A DNA stretch of 62,349 nucleotides, taken from Spirochaetales bacterium (GTDB taxonomy: Bacteria; Spirochaetota; Spirochaetia; UBA9216). Each line of letters opens with the position of its first letter. The first letter of the stretch is position 1. This document shows, in pieces, positions 26,717 to 35,661 of this stretch. Both the position numbers and the translations under genes were made by a program. The stretch lies in NCBI GenBank assembly GCA_003245835.1, contig QKCC01000053.1, forward strand, positions 1 through 62,349, written 5' to 3'. Under the pieces are notes generated by a model. The model ran no database searches. It saw nothing but the letters and a program-made list of their open reading frames with translations, and had not been told where the DNA came from.

Positions 26717-28081
26717 ATGGCTAAGCTCTGGCAGAAAAATTATGAACTTAACGAACTTGTAGAACGTTTTACAGTGGGACGTGATTATATTCTCGATAAC
26801 GCGCTTATAATTCCCGACTGCGTTTCTTCAATTGCGCATGCCAGAATGCTGCATTCAATCGACCTTCTTACTGCTGATGAGCTTGAAAAGCTTGAATCGT
26901 CGCTGAAGGCAATCATAGAAGACTTCAGGAACGGCAACTTTTCAATCAAGCCGTCCGATGAAGACTGTCATACAGCTATCGAGAATTATCTTACGGTGAA
27001 TGCGGGTGCTGCCGGGAAAAAGATACATACCGGGCGTTCCCGGAATGACCAGGTGCAGACTGCCCTCAGAATGTACAGCAGGGCGTCGATATTGAGTCTT
27101 CTTGAAAAGGGCGCCGCCCTTGCCTCCTGCCTGCTTGCGTTCGCCGAATCAAATAAGAACGTCCCGATGCCCGGGCGCACGCATATGCAGATTGCAATGC
27201 CTTCGACTGTCGGCCTTTGGGCGGCAGCCTGGGCGGAAGAGATCATCGACAGCCTTAAAAACCTGTATTCCGTTTACGGGCTTGTCAACCAGAGTCCGCT
27301 CGGAGCGGCAGCCAGCTACGGCACCCCCCTGCCGCTGAACCGCGAGATGACGGCGGAGCTTCTGGGTTTTGCACGGGTGCAGAATAATGTTCTATACGTG
27401 AATAATTCGCGGGGAAGACTAGATTCGCTCGTGATTAACGCGGTTGAACATATAGTCCTGATTTTAAGCAGCGCCGCACAGGATCTGATCCTTTTCTCTC
27501 TGCCCGAATTCGGCTATTTCAGCCTGCCGGCGGAGCTGTGTACCGGTTCCAGTATAATGCCTCAGAAGAAAAACCCCGACGGTCTCGAACTGATGAGGGC
27601 TAAGTCAGCCACCATTTCAGGCTACTCCATGACGATTAAACAGATTGTCAGGGCGCTTCCGTCCGGCTATAACCGGGATTTTCAGGAGACCAAGGAACCC
27701 TATATGAACGGCATTGAGCTTGCTGCTCAGTGTATCGATATAATGAACCTCACCTTTACCAGGCTGCAGGTCAACCGGGCAAATCTTGAGGCTGCATTCA
27801 CCCCTGAAATCTATGCTACCGACGCGGCAATAGAGCTTGTAGCGGGCGGGGCAAGCTTCCGCGACGCATATAAAGAGGTTGGGTTGAACCTTGATTCTCT
27901 TGGTGATCGTGAACCTTCAGCGGTGAATTCCTCCAGAACCTCAACGGGAACCGGAGGGAATCTTAATCTTGGTGCTGCCGAGAGAGACCTTCGCATGATT
28001 GAGGAACAAACTGCCGCGTCAAGGGCGGCTCTGCTGAATGCAGTAACCGCGCTTGCCGGGGATAATGTAGAATTGATTTAA
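26717..28081 (+). CDS. argH: Argininosuccinate lyase
   Basis: A 454-residue member of the fumarase/aspartase superfamily that splits argininosuccinate into arginine and fumarate, the last step of arginine synthesis. The superfamily signature GSSIMPQKKNPD starts at residue 277, with the catalytic Ser in the mobile loop; TGRSRNDQV is near 108 and HMQIA near 156. RBS AGGAGG. It stands alone; argG is not in the window. Full length. Confidence 0.95.
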   Translation: MAKLWQKNYELNELVERFTVGRDYILDNALIIPDCVSSIAHARMLHSIDLLTADELEKLESSLKAIIEDFRNGNFSIKPSDEDCHTAIENYLTVNAGAAGKKIHTGRSRNDQVQTALRMYSRASILSLLEKGAALASCLLAFAESNKNVPMPGRTHMQIAMPSTVGLWAAAWAEEIIDSLKNLYSVYGLVNQSPLGAAASYGTPLPLNREMTAELLGFARVQNNVLYVNNSRGRLDSLVINAVEHIVLILSSAAQDLILFSLPEFGYFSLPAELCTGSSIMPQKKNPDGLELMRAKSATISGYSMTIKQIVRALPSGYNRDFQETKEPYMNGIELAAQCIDIMNLTFTRLQVNRANLEAAFTPEIYATDAAIELVAGGASFRDAYKEVGLNLDSLGDREPSAVNSSRTSTGTGGNLNLGAAERDLRMIEEQTAASRAALLNAVTALAGDNVELI

Positions 28082-28124
28082 ATGGAAAGCGTCTAAAAAC
28101 TGCTGCTTTCAGACGTTCCCATGC

Positions 28125-29795
28125 TTAGTCCTGGTAAATTGCTTTCAGGGCTTCAGCAATATTAAGAGCATAGTCCCCGATGTGTTCGATATGTTTAACA
28201 ATATCCAGGTACAAGAGTTCCGCTTTTACATCGGAACCTGCCTGGATTCGTTTTCTTGTTTTCTTCTTCAGAATTCTTCTTTCTTCATCCACACGGGTTT
28301 CGAGTTTCAGTGCTTCGTTTAGTTCATTTTCGGTGAACTGGTGGTTCATGTTTGTTCTGATGAATGTCAGAAAATCCGATACCGTATTGGTTATTGGACC
28401 AAGTGCCTTCACGGCCTCGTTGGGTATGTCGAGTTCCTTATTGTGTCGCCGTTCGGCTAAAAGAGCCAGGTTGAAGCAGCTGTCGCCGATGCTCTCGAGT
28501 TCATTTACAATGCGGATCATTCCGGTCGCCATAATCATTCCGTCTTCATTGAGTCCCTCTGTTGAACATTCAATAAGATAGGCGGTAATCTGCTCCTGCA
28601 TCTGATCCGTGAAATCTTCCATATCCTTCAGCTGCTTGACCCGTTTGCCCAGTTTCTTCTCGGGATTGTTGAATACATCGACAAAGTTGCTGAACATTTC
28701 GGCATTGATGCCGGCCATTTTGGATACTTCTGCCTTTGCCTTCATCAGGTTGAATTCGGCAGTATCCTGCAGACCTGTGGATATGTACCTGAATTCATAC
28801 TGCAGATCAAAGTCCTCTTTGCTCTCGGGTACAAGCTTTTCAACCACTTTTGCGAACTGCGGAATGAACCATATGAAAATTGCCGTGTTGATAATATTGA
28901 AAAGGGTATGGAACATTGCAAGATGCTCAGGGATTGACGCCCCGGTTGCGGGATCTCCGGGTACAATCATGTCGACCAGGTGCAGAAATGGACTGTAGAA
29001 AATTGTAACTACGACAGCACCGAAAATGTTGAAAAGAATATGCGCCCTCGAAGCCCTTTTTGCATTTGTATTGGTGCCTATCGAGGCAAGGTATGCCGTA
29101 ATTGTGGTACCGATATTGGAGCCTACAATGATTGCCGCTGCAGTGTTGTAGTCGATCCATCCCGAGTATGCCATCGTCAGGGTAATAGCCATCGATGCGG
29201 ACGAAGACTGAATTATTACAGTCAGCAGGGTGCCGATGAAAACGAACATGATGAATGAAAGGAATCCCCAGTCTGCAAATTTAGCCAGAAATTCCAGGTA
29301 TTCGGGGTGGCTTTTAATGTCCGGAACCGAATCCTTCAGGAATTCGAGACCGAGGAACAGGATTCCGAACCCTATAAGTACCTCGCCGAGGTCCTGCTTT
29401 CCCAGTTTTCTGGAAAATACCAGCGGCAGCCCTATTCCGATAGTCGGCAGCGCAATAGTTACGATGCTGAATTTAAAGCCTATCAGCGCAACAATCCATC
29501 CGGTTACTGTTGTTCCGATGTTTGCTCCCATTATCACGCCGATTGCCTGCGCGAGCGAAAGCAGTCCGGCGTTGACAAAGGAAACCACCATAACGGTAGT
29601 TGCTGAAGATGACTGGATAAGAGCCGTAACTACGAAGCCTGTCAATGCGGCTGCGAAACGGTTGATAGTCATATAATTCAGAACTTTCTGAAGGCCGTCG
29701 CCTGCAGTTTTCTGAATTCCGTCGCTCATTACCTTCATGCCGTATAAGAAAAGGCCGAGGCTTCCTGCAATCTTTAAAATTGTATAAATTACCAT
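28125..29795 (-). CDS. Na/Pi cotransporter family protein with PhoU-like tail
   Basis: A 556-residue protein. Residues 1-310 hold two inverted Na_Pi_cotrans (PF02690) repeats, each with a QSSSATT/QSSSASM motif (near 62 and 197) in the membrane. From about 340 the protein is cytoplasmic and helical, resembling a PhoU domain. It is likely to move phosphate with sodium or to regulate phosphate flux. It converges with argH and is divergent from the PRPP synthetase gene, with no clear RBS at its start. Confidence 0.9.
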   Translation of the reverse strand: MVIYTILKIAGSLGLFLYGMKVMSDGIQKTAGDGLQKVLNYMTINRFAAALTGFVVTALIQSSSATTVMVVSFVNAGLLSLAQAIGVIMGANIGTTVTGWIVALIGFKFSIVTIALPTIGIGLPLVFSRKLGKQDLGEVLIGFGILFLGLEFLKDSVPDIKSHPEYLEFLAKFADWGFLSFIMFVFIGTLLTVIIQSSSASMAITLTMAYSGWIDYNTAAAIIVGSNIGTTITAYLASIGTNTNAKRASRAHILFNIFGAVVVTIFYSPFLHLVDMIVPGDPATGASIPEHLAMFHTLFNIINTAIFIWFIPQFAKVVEKLVPESKEDFDLQYEFRYISTGLQDTAEFNLMKAKAEVSKMAGINAEMFSNFVDVFNNPEKKLGKRVKQLKDMEDFTDQMQEQITAYLIECSTEGLNEDGMIMATGMIRIVNELESIGDSCFNLALLAERRHNKELDIPNEAVKALGPITNTVSDFLTFIRTNMNHQFTENELNEALKLETRVDEERRILKKKTRKRIQAGSDVKAELLYLDIVKHIEHIGDYALNIAEALKAIYQD

Positions 29796-30035
29796 AATAA
29801 TGTTAGTTTTTTAACAGTAATCAAATAAAAGGTAAAGGTAGTAACTTCTTAAATACGCGTTTTTTACGATATAATATAAAGAATTTTAAGCCTGCTGAAA
29901 CTACCGGGTCTGCAGGATTGAGCAATGCCGAAGCAGCCGTTTTCCGCTGCGGAAGTTTTCAAATTATTTCCTTTCGTGTATTGAAAATGCCTGCGTGTAT
30001 ATGCTACAGTCAGCTATCAAATTCTGGTGGTATCT

Positions 30036-31271
30036 ATGGTATTTACAAGATCGTCTCTTTTAGGCGTTATTGCATGTCCGGGTGCGGAAAAGATTACCAA
30101 TGAGATCATTTCCGATCTCAAATCTATCTATCTTAAGTACTATAAAAAGACAGCCGATTCCCTTGTGTCGAGGTATGAATACACACGCGAGGAAGTCATT
30201 AAAAATATAAACTTTGTAAATGAACTCACTTCCCAGAAGGGGCAAAGGCCCAAGGATGTGACGAAATACCGTCCGCCTTCATACCAGATCCCCATTAAAT
30301 TTACCCGCTTTGCCAACGGCGAGGTTAAATCCGAGATCCAGACTTCCATTCGCGACATGGATATTTATATCATTCAGGATCCGGGCAATCATTATCCTAT
30401 CGATATTAATGGCGACGGCAAGAAAGTATCTCTTTCGGTCAATGATCATCTTATGCTGCTGTTTACATCGATCGATGCGGTAATCGGAGCCGGGGCTCAA
30501 AGCGTTACAGTGGTTGTTCCTCTTTTTCCTTACAGCCGTCAGCACAAAAAGAAGGGCCGCGAGGCTCTTACCGCAGCATGGTTCGGACGTACCTGTGAAC
30601 AGATGGGTGTTTCGAGGATAATAACCCTCGATATACACTCAAAGGCAATCGAAATGACGTTTCAGTCGCTCCATCTTGAAAACCTGCATGCATCATACCA
30701 GATTATCCGTGAACTCAGCGCTCTTGTTGATATAGAGAGCGACGACCTTGTAGTCGTTTCTCCGGATACCGGAGCGGTTGACAGGAACAAATTTTTTGCC
30801 GGTACGCTTAAGAAGCCGCTGGCCATGATTTACAAGGAACGCGATTATTCCAGGTTCAGCTCTGATGCAAGCGCGAATAATATTACCGATATGAAGCTGC
30901 TCGGTGACGTGAAAGGCAAAACGGTATTCATGGCCGATGATATGCTCGGAACCGGCGGCACGCTGATTAAGGCAATGGAGATGCTGAAGAACAAGGGCGC
31001 AGAGAAGATTATATGTGCCGTAAGTCTTCCGCTTTTTACTGGCGACGCGGTTGAAAGTTTTGAGGCGGCCTACCAGAAAGGCCTTTTTGACACCATCATC
31101 GGTACGAATGCCGTTTATCATACCGATGCGGTCCTGGGCCGTGAATGGTATGTATCTGCATGTATCAGCGAACTTTTTGCAAGAACCATTTCAAGGGTGC
31201 ATCACGGCAACTCGTTAAGCTCCCTGCTTGATAATACGAAGATAATAAGCCGGCATCTGGGTCCTATGTGA
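30036..31271 (+). CDS. prs: Ribose-phosphate pyrophosphokinase, long form
   Basis: A 411-residue PRPP synthetase; the E. coli enzyme is 315 residues. Start ATG 30036 is chosen over GTG 30027 because of GGTGG at 30026-30030. The catalytic features are the divalent-metal region VVSPDTGAVDRNKF, the flexible loop KERDYSRF, and the PRPP-binding loop ADDMLGTGGT near residue 305. The substrate-binding RFANGEVKSEIQ segment starts near 95, about 60 residues later than usual, so the N-terminus is extended. It makes PRPP from ribose 5-phosphate and ATP for nucleotide, histidine and tryptophan synthesis. Confidence 0.85.
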   Translation: MVFTRSSLLGVIACPGAEKITNEIISDLKSIYLKYYKKTADSLVSRYEYTREEVIKNINFVNELTSQKGQRPKDVTKYRPPSYQIPIKFTRFANGEVKSEIQTSIRDMDIYIIQDPGNHYPIDINGDGKKVSLSVNDHLMLLFTSIDAVIGAGAQSVTVVVPLFPYSRQHKKKGREALTAAWFGRTCEQMGVSRIITLDIHSKAIEMTFQSLHLENLHASYQIIRELSALVDIESDDLVVVSPDTGAVDRNKFFAGTLKKPLAMIYKERDYSRFSSDASANNITDMKLLGDVKGKTVFMADDMLGTGGTLIKAMEMLKNKGAEKIICAVSLPLFTGDAVESFEAAYQKGLFDTIIGTNAVYHTDAVLGREWYVSACISELFARTISRVHHGNSLSSLLDNTKIISRHLGPM

Positions 31272-31309
31272 TAACAGCCCCGCCGGCTTGTTCCCTTTAC
31301 TAAATTCTA

Positions 31310-32110
31310 TTACAGATACCTTTTCGATTCTTCACCGCTGACTGCCGCAAAAAGCTCTATGTACTGCTTCATCGGGCTGGAGTTTATTTTGACAAAAAGG
31401 ACTTCTTCTATCTGGAAGAGTCCTACCGATTCGGTCATCTCGATCATGATTCTGACCGGTTTTTCGCCGCCTTTTTCTATTATAACCTTTTCGATGGCAG
31501 CCGCCGAATATTTATGAATGTCGCCGACATGCGAACCTGACTCAATCAGCATCGGAATTCTTGAACGGCCTTTTTCCATATCCAGTCCGTCGGCAATAAG
31601 GACTATCCCGGCTTCGAGTGAATGAATTCTGCGATTTCCCATATGACCGCTTATACATTCAAGCGCAAGCGATTTTACCGTAACGGCTTTCCTGAGATCG
31701 TCCGGGTAGACATGATGCATTATCCGGTCGAGAAGGCTGACGCCAAGTATTGCCGAGTATCTTTCATGTTCTTCTCTGCCCACCGTCATACCAATATCAT
31801 GCAGGAATGCTGCTGTAAGCATGGCGACCATGCTGTCTTCGCGGGTTCCCCATTCTTCCGCTTCAAGGTTGATCCTGATTCCGGCATCGGTAAGCAGGTT
31901 TGCCATAGTTATCGCGTTCAGGGCTACCTTGCGCATGTGTACAGGTCCGTGATCGTTGTAATTGAGCCGTTTTATAGACACTGTATTGGCGTAATCCTGA
32001 AGATATTTTATCTCGGGATCTTCGATCATGAATTCTACGGCAGCTTTGCATTTACCGTCGATCTTTTTAAGGATTTTTCTGTCCAGGGATGTTTCTTTTG
32101 GTGATTTCAT
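31310..32110 (-). CDS. HD-domain phosphohydrolase-like protein
   Basis: A 266-residue cytoplasmic protein with an HD domain (PF01966): HGPVHMRKVA near 54, the metal-binding FLHDIGM near 102, and a downstream ERYSAILG helix. HD proteins hydrolyse phosphomonoesters or cyclic or poly-phosphorylated nucleotides. It lacks the GYP motif of cyclic-di-GMP hydrolases and the RelA/SpoT synthetase domain, so the substrate is open. RBS AGGAG precedes ATG 32110. Its stop converges on prs. Confidence 0.78.
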   Translation of the reverse strand: MKSPKETSLDRKILKKIDGKCKAAVEFMIEDPEIKYLQDYANTVSIKRLNYNDHGPVHMRKVALNAITMANLLTDAGIRINLEAEEWGTREDSMVAMLTAAFLHDIGMTVGREEHERYSAILGVSLLDRIMHHVYPDDLRKAVTVKSLALECISGHMGNRRIHSLEAGIVLIADGLDMEKGRSRIPMLIESGSHVGDIHKYSAAAIEKVIIEKGGEKPVRIMIEMTESVGLFQIEEVLFVKINSSPMKQYIELFAAVSGEESKRYL

Positions 32111-32190
32111 AGCTGCTCCTGTAAGGGCGCCAATAATATGAATTATGGCTGCATCTTAATTACAATTACACTTGCAGCCATCAATAGCAA

Positions 32191-32213
32191 CGAAAAAAAG
32201 TAGATTTTTTTCG
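32191..32213. repeat. A7/T7 palindrome
   Basis: CGAAAAAAA-gtaga-TTTTTTTCG, a perfect 9-bp inverted repeat with a 5-nt loop. On the minus strand it falls in the presumed leader of the HD gene; on the plus strand no transcribed gene ends nearby. Function unknown. Confidence 0.6.
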
Positions 32214-32393
32214 TCACCATTGCTGCCTGCAAGAGTGACCAGTAAAAGTGTAGTCATAATTTATATTCCTGTCATCTCGAAAGCGGTATTTTGGGTTAAA
32301 TAAAAACACGGCATAGAGAATTATCTGAAATATTCGGGTTTTTGTTGAGTTTTCAACCGCTTTCAAAGGTCAAATTAAAACGGCTGCCGCAAA

Positions 32394-32429
32394 TGTGCCG
32401 GACGTTGCCGGTGTGCCGGACGTTGCCGG
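32394..32429 (+). repeat. Two perfect tandem copies of an 18-mer
   Basis: TGTGCCGGACGTTGCCGG occurs at 32394-32411 and again at 32412-32429 without a mismatch. The GC-rich unit stands out from the AT-rich surroundings and lies about 105 bases upstream of the tRNA-Thr promoter. Confidence 0.8.
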
Positions 32430-32534
32430 CGGAATAAATTCTTGTAAGGAAGAAGGATTTTGTTCTTGCTCCTTTGTCAAAATTATACTAATATTTTTTA
32501 CTGTCGTGTAGAGCAAAAACAAGGCTAATTCTTA

Positions 32535-32563
32535 TTGACAAAAAAAAATATCTTTGTTATGTT
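32535..32563 (+). promoter_or_regulatory. Strong sigma-70 promoter of the tRNA-Thr-rpmG-secE-nusG operon
   Basis: TTGACA (32535-32540), a 17-base spacer beginning with A8, and TATGTT (32558-32563). The start of transcription near 32570 is 10 bases before tRNA-Thr. Perfect -35 and standard spacing make it the main promoter of the run. Confidence 0.8.
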
Positions 32564-32579
32564 CATGCAACTATGTCTT

Positions 32580-32652
32580 GCCTCTGTAGCTCAGACGGTA
32601 GAGCACATCCATGGTAAGGATGGGGTCACCGGTTCAATTCCGGTCGGAGGCT
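32580..32652 (+). tRNA. tRNA-Thr (GGT)
   Basis: A 73-nt cloverleaf: acceptor stem GCCTCTG/CGGAGGC (one G-U), anticodon GGT in loop ATGGTAA with stem CATCC/GGATG, T-loop TTCAATT. CCA is not encoded. It is co-transcribed with rpmG 65 bases downstream. Confidence 0.95.
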
Positions 32653-32717
32653 TATTGGTAAATAAGCAACTACAGCATGAATCTGTTCAGATGTGTTGAT
32701 AATCAGGAGAGGCTGAA

Positions 32718-32894
32718 ATGGCTAAAAATAAAAAAGGCGCAGTTGAAAACATAGCGCTCAAATGCAGTGAGTGTAACCGCCGCAATTACACTACTCAGAA
32801 AAACAGGCGGAACATGCAGGGTAAGATGGAACTCAACAAGTATTGCAAGTGGGACAACAAGCATACTCTGCACGTAGAAACAAAAATTAAGTAA
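32718..32894 (+). CDS. rpmG: 50S ribosomal protein L33
   Basis: A 58-residue protein, normal L33 length, starting MAKNKKGAVENIAL. The first zinc-knuckle half CSEC (16-19) is intact, but the second pair is reduced to one Cys in YCKWDNKH, so zinc binding is doubtful. RBS AGGAGAGG at 32704-32711. It sits between two tRNA genes at the head of the secE-nusG operon. Confidence 0.93.
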   Translation: MAKNKKGAVENIALKCSECNRRNYTTQKNRRNMQGKMELNKYCKWDNKHTLHVETKIK

Positions 32895-32903
32895 ATTACA
32901 TAC

Positions 32904-32977
32904 AGGCCAGTAGCTCCAACGGCTAGAGCGCCGGTCTCCAAAACCGGATGTTGTAGGTTCGAATCCTACCTGGCCTG
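32904..32977 (+). tRNA. tRNA-Trp (CCA anticodon)
   Basis: A 74-nt cloverleaf: acceptor AGGCCAG/CTGGCCT, anticodon CCA in loop CTCCAAA with stem CCGGT/ACCGG, T-loop TTCGAAT, discriminator G. 3' CCA not encoded. It lies 9 bases after the rpmG stop and 30 bases before secE, the arrangement found in many bacteria. Confidence 0.96.
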
Positions 32978-33007
32978 TATTTTTTTTCATATGGACGGGA
33001 GCTCAAG

Positions 33008-33190
33008 ATGAAAAGGATTATTCAGTTTTTCAAGGACAGTGTTTCTGAGCTTAAGAAAGTCTCATGGCCCAGTCGCGAAGATGTAACAGCCTCAACAAAG
33101 GTTGTTGTTATTTCTGTTGTTATTTTTGCGGCTATTCTCGGTCTTGTGGATTTTCTGCTTGTTACAGGGATTGATAAGCTTTTCAGTTAA
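33008..33190 (+). CDS. secE: Preprotein translocase subunit SecE
   Basis: A 60-residue single-TM form of SecE. The amphipathic cytoplasmic helix (FFKDSVSELKKVSWPSRED) carries the conserved KKVxWPS motif, followed by one membrane segment (33-55). It clamps SecY in the SecYEG channel. GGGAGC upstream. nusG follows after 60 bases. Confidence 0.95.
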   Translation: MKRIIQFFKDSVSELKKVSWPSREDVTASTKVVVISVVIFAAILGLVDFLLVTGIDKLFS

Positions 33191-33250
33191 AAAAAACTTG
33201 TAGCCGCTGACCGGAGAATGCGCTTCGGCAATCTTTAAGGAAAGGTGATT

Positions 33251-33805
33251 ATGGCTAAAGGCTGGTATGTTGTTCACACGTACTCAGGGTACGAAAATAA
33301 AGTAGAAAAGTATATACGACTTCTTATGGAGGAACCTGAGCTGAGCAGCGTAATTCTCGATATAAAGGTTCCAGCCGAAGATGTCGTAGAAGTCAAAGAC
33401 GGTAAAAAGAAGGTTTCGTCCAAGAAGTTTCTGCCGGGTTATATCCTGGTTGAGATGGATCTTCCTGATATCAGGTGGGAGGCCGCCTGTTCCAAAATAA
33501 GGATGATTCAGGGTGTGACCGGATTTGTCGGAGCCCGTAAGGGTTTTAAGCCTCAGCCGATCAGCCAGGACGAAGCCCGGGCTATACTTCAGAAAGCCGG
33601 CGAAATCAAGTCTGACAAGGTTCTCAAGCCGAAGCAGAGTTTTGCCATTGATGAAACCATCAGAATTATTGATGGTCCTTTCGACACATTCACCGGTACC
33701 ATCGAAGAAATCAACCTTGAGAAGGGTAAGCTGAAGGTTATGGTCGGTATTTTCGGCCGGGCGACACCGGTAGAACTCGATTTTTTACAGGTTGAAAAAT
33801 TATAA
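33251..33805 (+). CDS. nusG: Transcription termination/antitermination protein NusG
   Basis: 184 residues, the standard NusG size. The NGN domain starts GWYVVHTYSGYE; the C-terminal KOW domain has GPFDTFTGTIEEI near 142. ATG 33251 has AAGGAAAGG at 33238-33246; the in-frame GTG 33245 is less well placed. NusG binds the RNA polymerase clamp and links it to Rho or ribosomes. The rplK leader follows. Confidence 0.95.
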   Translation: MAKGWYVVHTYSGYENKVEKYIRLLMEEPELSSVILDIKVPAEDVVEVKDGKKKVSSKKFLPGYILVEMDLPDIRWEAACSKIRMIQGVTGFVGARKGFKPQPISQDEARAILQKAGEIKSDKVLKPKQSFAIDETIRIIDGPFDTFTGTIEEINLEKGKLKVMVGIFGRATPVELDFLQVEKL

Positions 33806-33812
33806 GATGACT

Positions 33813-33848
33813 GCCTGCTGCAGGTTAACTGTGCAGGCGTGATTTTTT
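33813..33848 (+). terminator. Candidate terminator/attenuator after nusG
   Basis: GCCTGC (33813-33818) pairs with GCAGGC (33833-33838), followed by GTGA and T6 (33843-33848). A second stem, CCCGTC/GACGGG (33849-33864), follows at once. The stem is short, so partial attenuation is more likely than full termination. Confidence 0.45.
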
Positions 33849-33870
33849 CCCGTCAGCAGACGGGTTATTG

Positions 33871-33925
33871 AAGATGGGAGCGTGACTGCCGGGGACGGCT
33901 GTTATGCGTTTGTACCACGAAGGAG
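33871..33925 (+). promoter_or_regulatory. Probable L1-binding autoregulatory leader of rplK-rplA
   Basis: GATGGGAG near 33873 and TACCACGAAGGAG at 33913-33925 flank a GC-rich stem region. The GGGAG...ACCAC pairing next to the rplK RBS resembles the bacterial L11 mRNA leader that mimics the 23S L1 site and lets L1 repress its own operon. Recognised by eye; a covariance search would be decisive. Confidence 0.45.
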
Positions 33926-33931
33926 ATTCAA

Positions 33932-34363
33932 ATGGCAAAGAAGAAGGTCACGGCGCTGATTAAGCTCCAGGTACCTGCCGGTAAGGCGACTCCGGCTCCG
34001 CCAGTTGGCCCTGCACTGGGTCCTCATGGTGTGTCTGCACCCCAGTTCTGTCAGCAGTTCAATGACAAAACAAGCAAGTTTGAACCGGGTCTCACTATTC
34101 CGGTTGTTATCACAGTTTACGCGGATAAATCATTCACATTTATCACCAAAACTCCTCCTGCAGCTGTTTTAATCAAAAAAGCTATTAATCTTGCAAGCGG
34201 TTCTGCGGAACCTCACAAGGTTAAGGTTGGAAAGATTAAAAAAGCCCAGATTGTAGAAATCGCTGAAACCAAGATGCCTGATCTTAACGCAAACGATATT
34301 GATGCTGCCGTTAAGATTATTTCAGGTACAGCCCGAAGCATGGGCGTTGAAGTGGAGGGCTAG
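33932..34363 (+). CDS. rplK: 50S ribosomal protein L11
   Basis: 143 residues, full length. The N-terminal proline-rich [19 protein letters not shown] block, near residue 11, forms the part that contacts the GTPase-associated centre and thiopeptide site; the rRNA-binding C-terminal domain ends [17 protein letters not shown] at 33920-33925. rplA begins on the base after its stop. Confidence 0.97.
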   Translation: MAKKKVTALIKLQVPAGKATPAPPVGPALGPHGVSAPQFCQQFNDKTSKFEPGLTIPVVITVYADKSFTFITKTPPAAVLIKKAINLASGSAEPHKVKVGKIKKAQIVEIAETKMPDLNANDIDAAVKIISGTARSMGVEVEG

Positions 34364-35044
34364 ATGAAACGCGGAAAGAAATACGTTGAAGCAGCAGCCA
34401 AATACGATAAACAGCAGCTTTACACCTATGATGAAGCTGCAAAGCTTGTTAAGGAGCTTGCTTACGCAAAGTTTGACGAAACTGTAGAAGTTTCAGTTAA
34501 ACTGAACCTTAAGAAAAGCCAGACTGTAAGGGACACTACGGTTCTTCCGGAGCAGTTCAGTGCAGATAAAAGAGTTCTTGTATTTGCTAAAGGTGAAAAG
34601 GCCGAAGAAGCCAGGGAAGCCGGTGCAGCTTTTGTCGGAGACGACGATTTGATTAATAAGATCAAGGGCGGATGGCTCGACTTTGATGTTGCTGTAGCCA
34701 CTCCCGATATGATGAAGGATGTTGGACGTCTTGGTCCGATACTCGGACGAAGGGGGCTTATGCCTAACCCGAAAACCCAGACTGTTACATTCGATATCAA
34801 GGGTGCTCTTGCGGAGCTTTCAAAGGGCCGTGTTGAGTACAGGTCTGATAAAACCGGCGTTGTTCATATAGCGGTCGGAAAGGTTTCGATGGATCCTGCG
34901 AAAGTTAAGATTAATGCTGAACATATTGTTGCAGAGATTACCAGGAAGAAGCCTGCGGAAGTTAAGGGTGATTTTATAAGATCGGTTGCCCTTTCATCGA
35001 CTATGGGTCCCGGTGTCAAGGTTAATCTCAAGGACGCTGATTAG
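34364..35044 (+). CDS. rplA: 50S ribosomal protein L1
   Basis: 226 residues, typical L1 with two domains: the [15 protein letters not shown]-terminus and the [13 protein letters not shown] signature near 128. It forms the mobile L1 stalk at the E site and is the probable repressor of its own operon. ATG directly abuts the rplK stop, so translation is coupled. Confidence 0.97.
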   Translation: MKRGKKYVEAAAKYDKQQLYTYDEAAKLVKELAYAKFDETVEVSVKLNLKKSQTVRDTTVLPEQFSADKRVLVFAKGEKAEEAREAGAAFVGDDDLINKIKGGWLDFDVAVATPDMMKDVGRLGPILGRRGLMPNPKTQTVTFDIKGALAELSKGRVEYRSDKTGVVHIAVGKVSMDPAKVKINAEHIVAEITRKKPAEVKGDFIRSVALSSTMGPGVKVNLKDAD

Positions 35045-35060
35045 GCTTAAGGAGTTATCG

Positions 35061-35591
35061 ATGTCAGATTATACAATAAAAATCCAGCCTGAGAAGGTCG
35101 AAGCGATAAACGCGCTGAAAAAAGATTTCGAAGGCGTTGAAAATTTTATTTTCACAGATTACCGCGGACTCACTGTTGAGCAGATTACGACGCTCAGAAC
35201 AAAGCTCCGCGAAACAGGATCTACGTACAAGGTTGTTAAGAACAGGTTTGCGAAAATAGCTCTTAAAGAGCTTGATAAGCCCGAAGTCGGCGACCTGCTT
35301 GTCGGTCCCACCGCTGTTGTCATTACCGGAGAAGAAGCCGGAACAGCAGCGAAAGAGCTTTTTGCGTTTGCGAAGGAAGCTCCTGTGTCGGTTAAGGGCG
35401 GTCTGATCGGGACTGATGTTTTCGATTCAAGCCAGATGGAGGCATACTCCAAGCTCCCGACAAAGAACGAACTTATTGCAAAGCTTATGGGTACGATGAA
35501 TGCACCGCTGCAGAACTTCGTATACATTCTGAATGCTGTGCCTGAGAAGTTTGTAAGAACCCTCAAGGCCTATGCTGATAGCAAAGAATAA
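35061..35591 (+). CDS. rplJ: 50S ribosomal protein L10
   Basis: 176 residues; base of the L12 stalk. ATG 35061 has AAGGAG at 35048-35053; the frame continues upstream into rplA without family similarity. FTDYRGLTVEQI near 30 is the family signature and the C-terminal helix binds L12 dimers. Only 16 bases separate it from rplA, leaving no room for the usual 100-plus-base L10 leader. The stop codon is buried in a 13-bp hairpin. Confidence 0.96.
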   Translation: MSDYTIKIQPEKVEAINALKKDFEGVENFIFTDYRGLTVEQITTLRTKLRETGSTYKVVKNRFAKIALKELDKPEVGDLLVGPTAVVITGEEAGTAAKELFAFAKEAPVSVKGGLIGTDVFDSSQMEAYSKLPTKNELIAKLMGTMNAPLQNFVYILNAVPEKFVRTLKAYADSKE

Positions 35592-35612
35592 GCTGGTTGC
35601 TTATTCTTTGCT
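35580..35612 (+). promoter_or_regulatory. Perfect 13-bp hairpin containing the rplJ stop codon
   Basis: AGCAAAGAATAAG (35580-35592) pairs perfectly with CTTATTCTTTGCT (35600-35612), loop of 7. TAA at 35589-35591 lies in the 5' arm. There is no U-run. It could mark an RNase processing site or protect the upstream message. Confidence 0.6.
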
Positions 35613-35661
35613 GCCTGGAGTTATAGGCTGCGCTTAATACCTCCGGCATTAAATGGTTGGA

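Larger units (their letters stand above)
32111..32534. other. Large structured gap before the tRNA-Thr promoter
   Basis: No coding gene is seen. ATGGCTGCA (32145-32153) pairs with TGCAGCCAT (32173-32181). CGA7 (32191-32199) pairs with T7CG (32205-32213), a perfect 9-bp stem. A duplicated 18-mer lies at 32394-32429. A weaker promoter candidate, TTGTTC-18-TATACT, is at 32460-32489. Confidence 0.55.

Noticed and set aside
28082-28124. Inverted repeat between argH and the Na/Pi gene as bidirectional terminator
   Set aside because: The stem (GGAA..CGTCT with AGACGTTCC) needs a bulge and lacks a T-run on either strand.
31248-31301. AAGCCGGC/GCCGGCTT repeat at the end of prs as terminator
   Set aside because: The loop is over 25 nt and there is no U-run; support is too weak.
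32703-32990. A 95-codon minus-strand frame with GFEPTTSGFGDR
   Set aside because: It runs antisense across rpmG and tRNA-Trp. The GFEPTT text is the familiar artefact of translating the reverse complement of a tRNA.
35045-35060. L10 leader before rplJ
   Set aside because: Only 16 bases separate rplA and rplJ; no leader structure fits.
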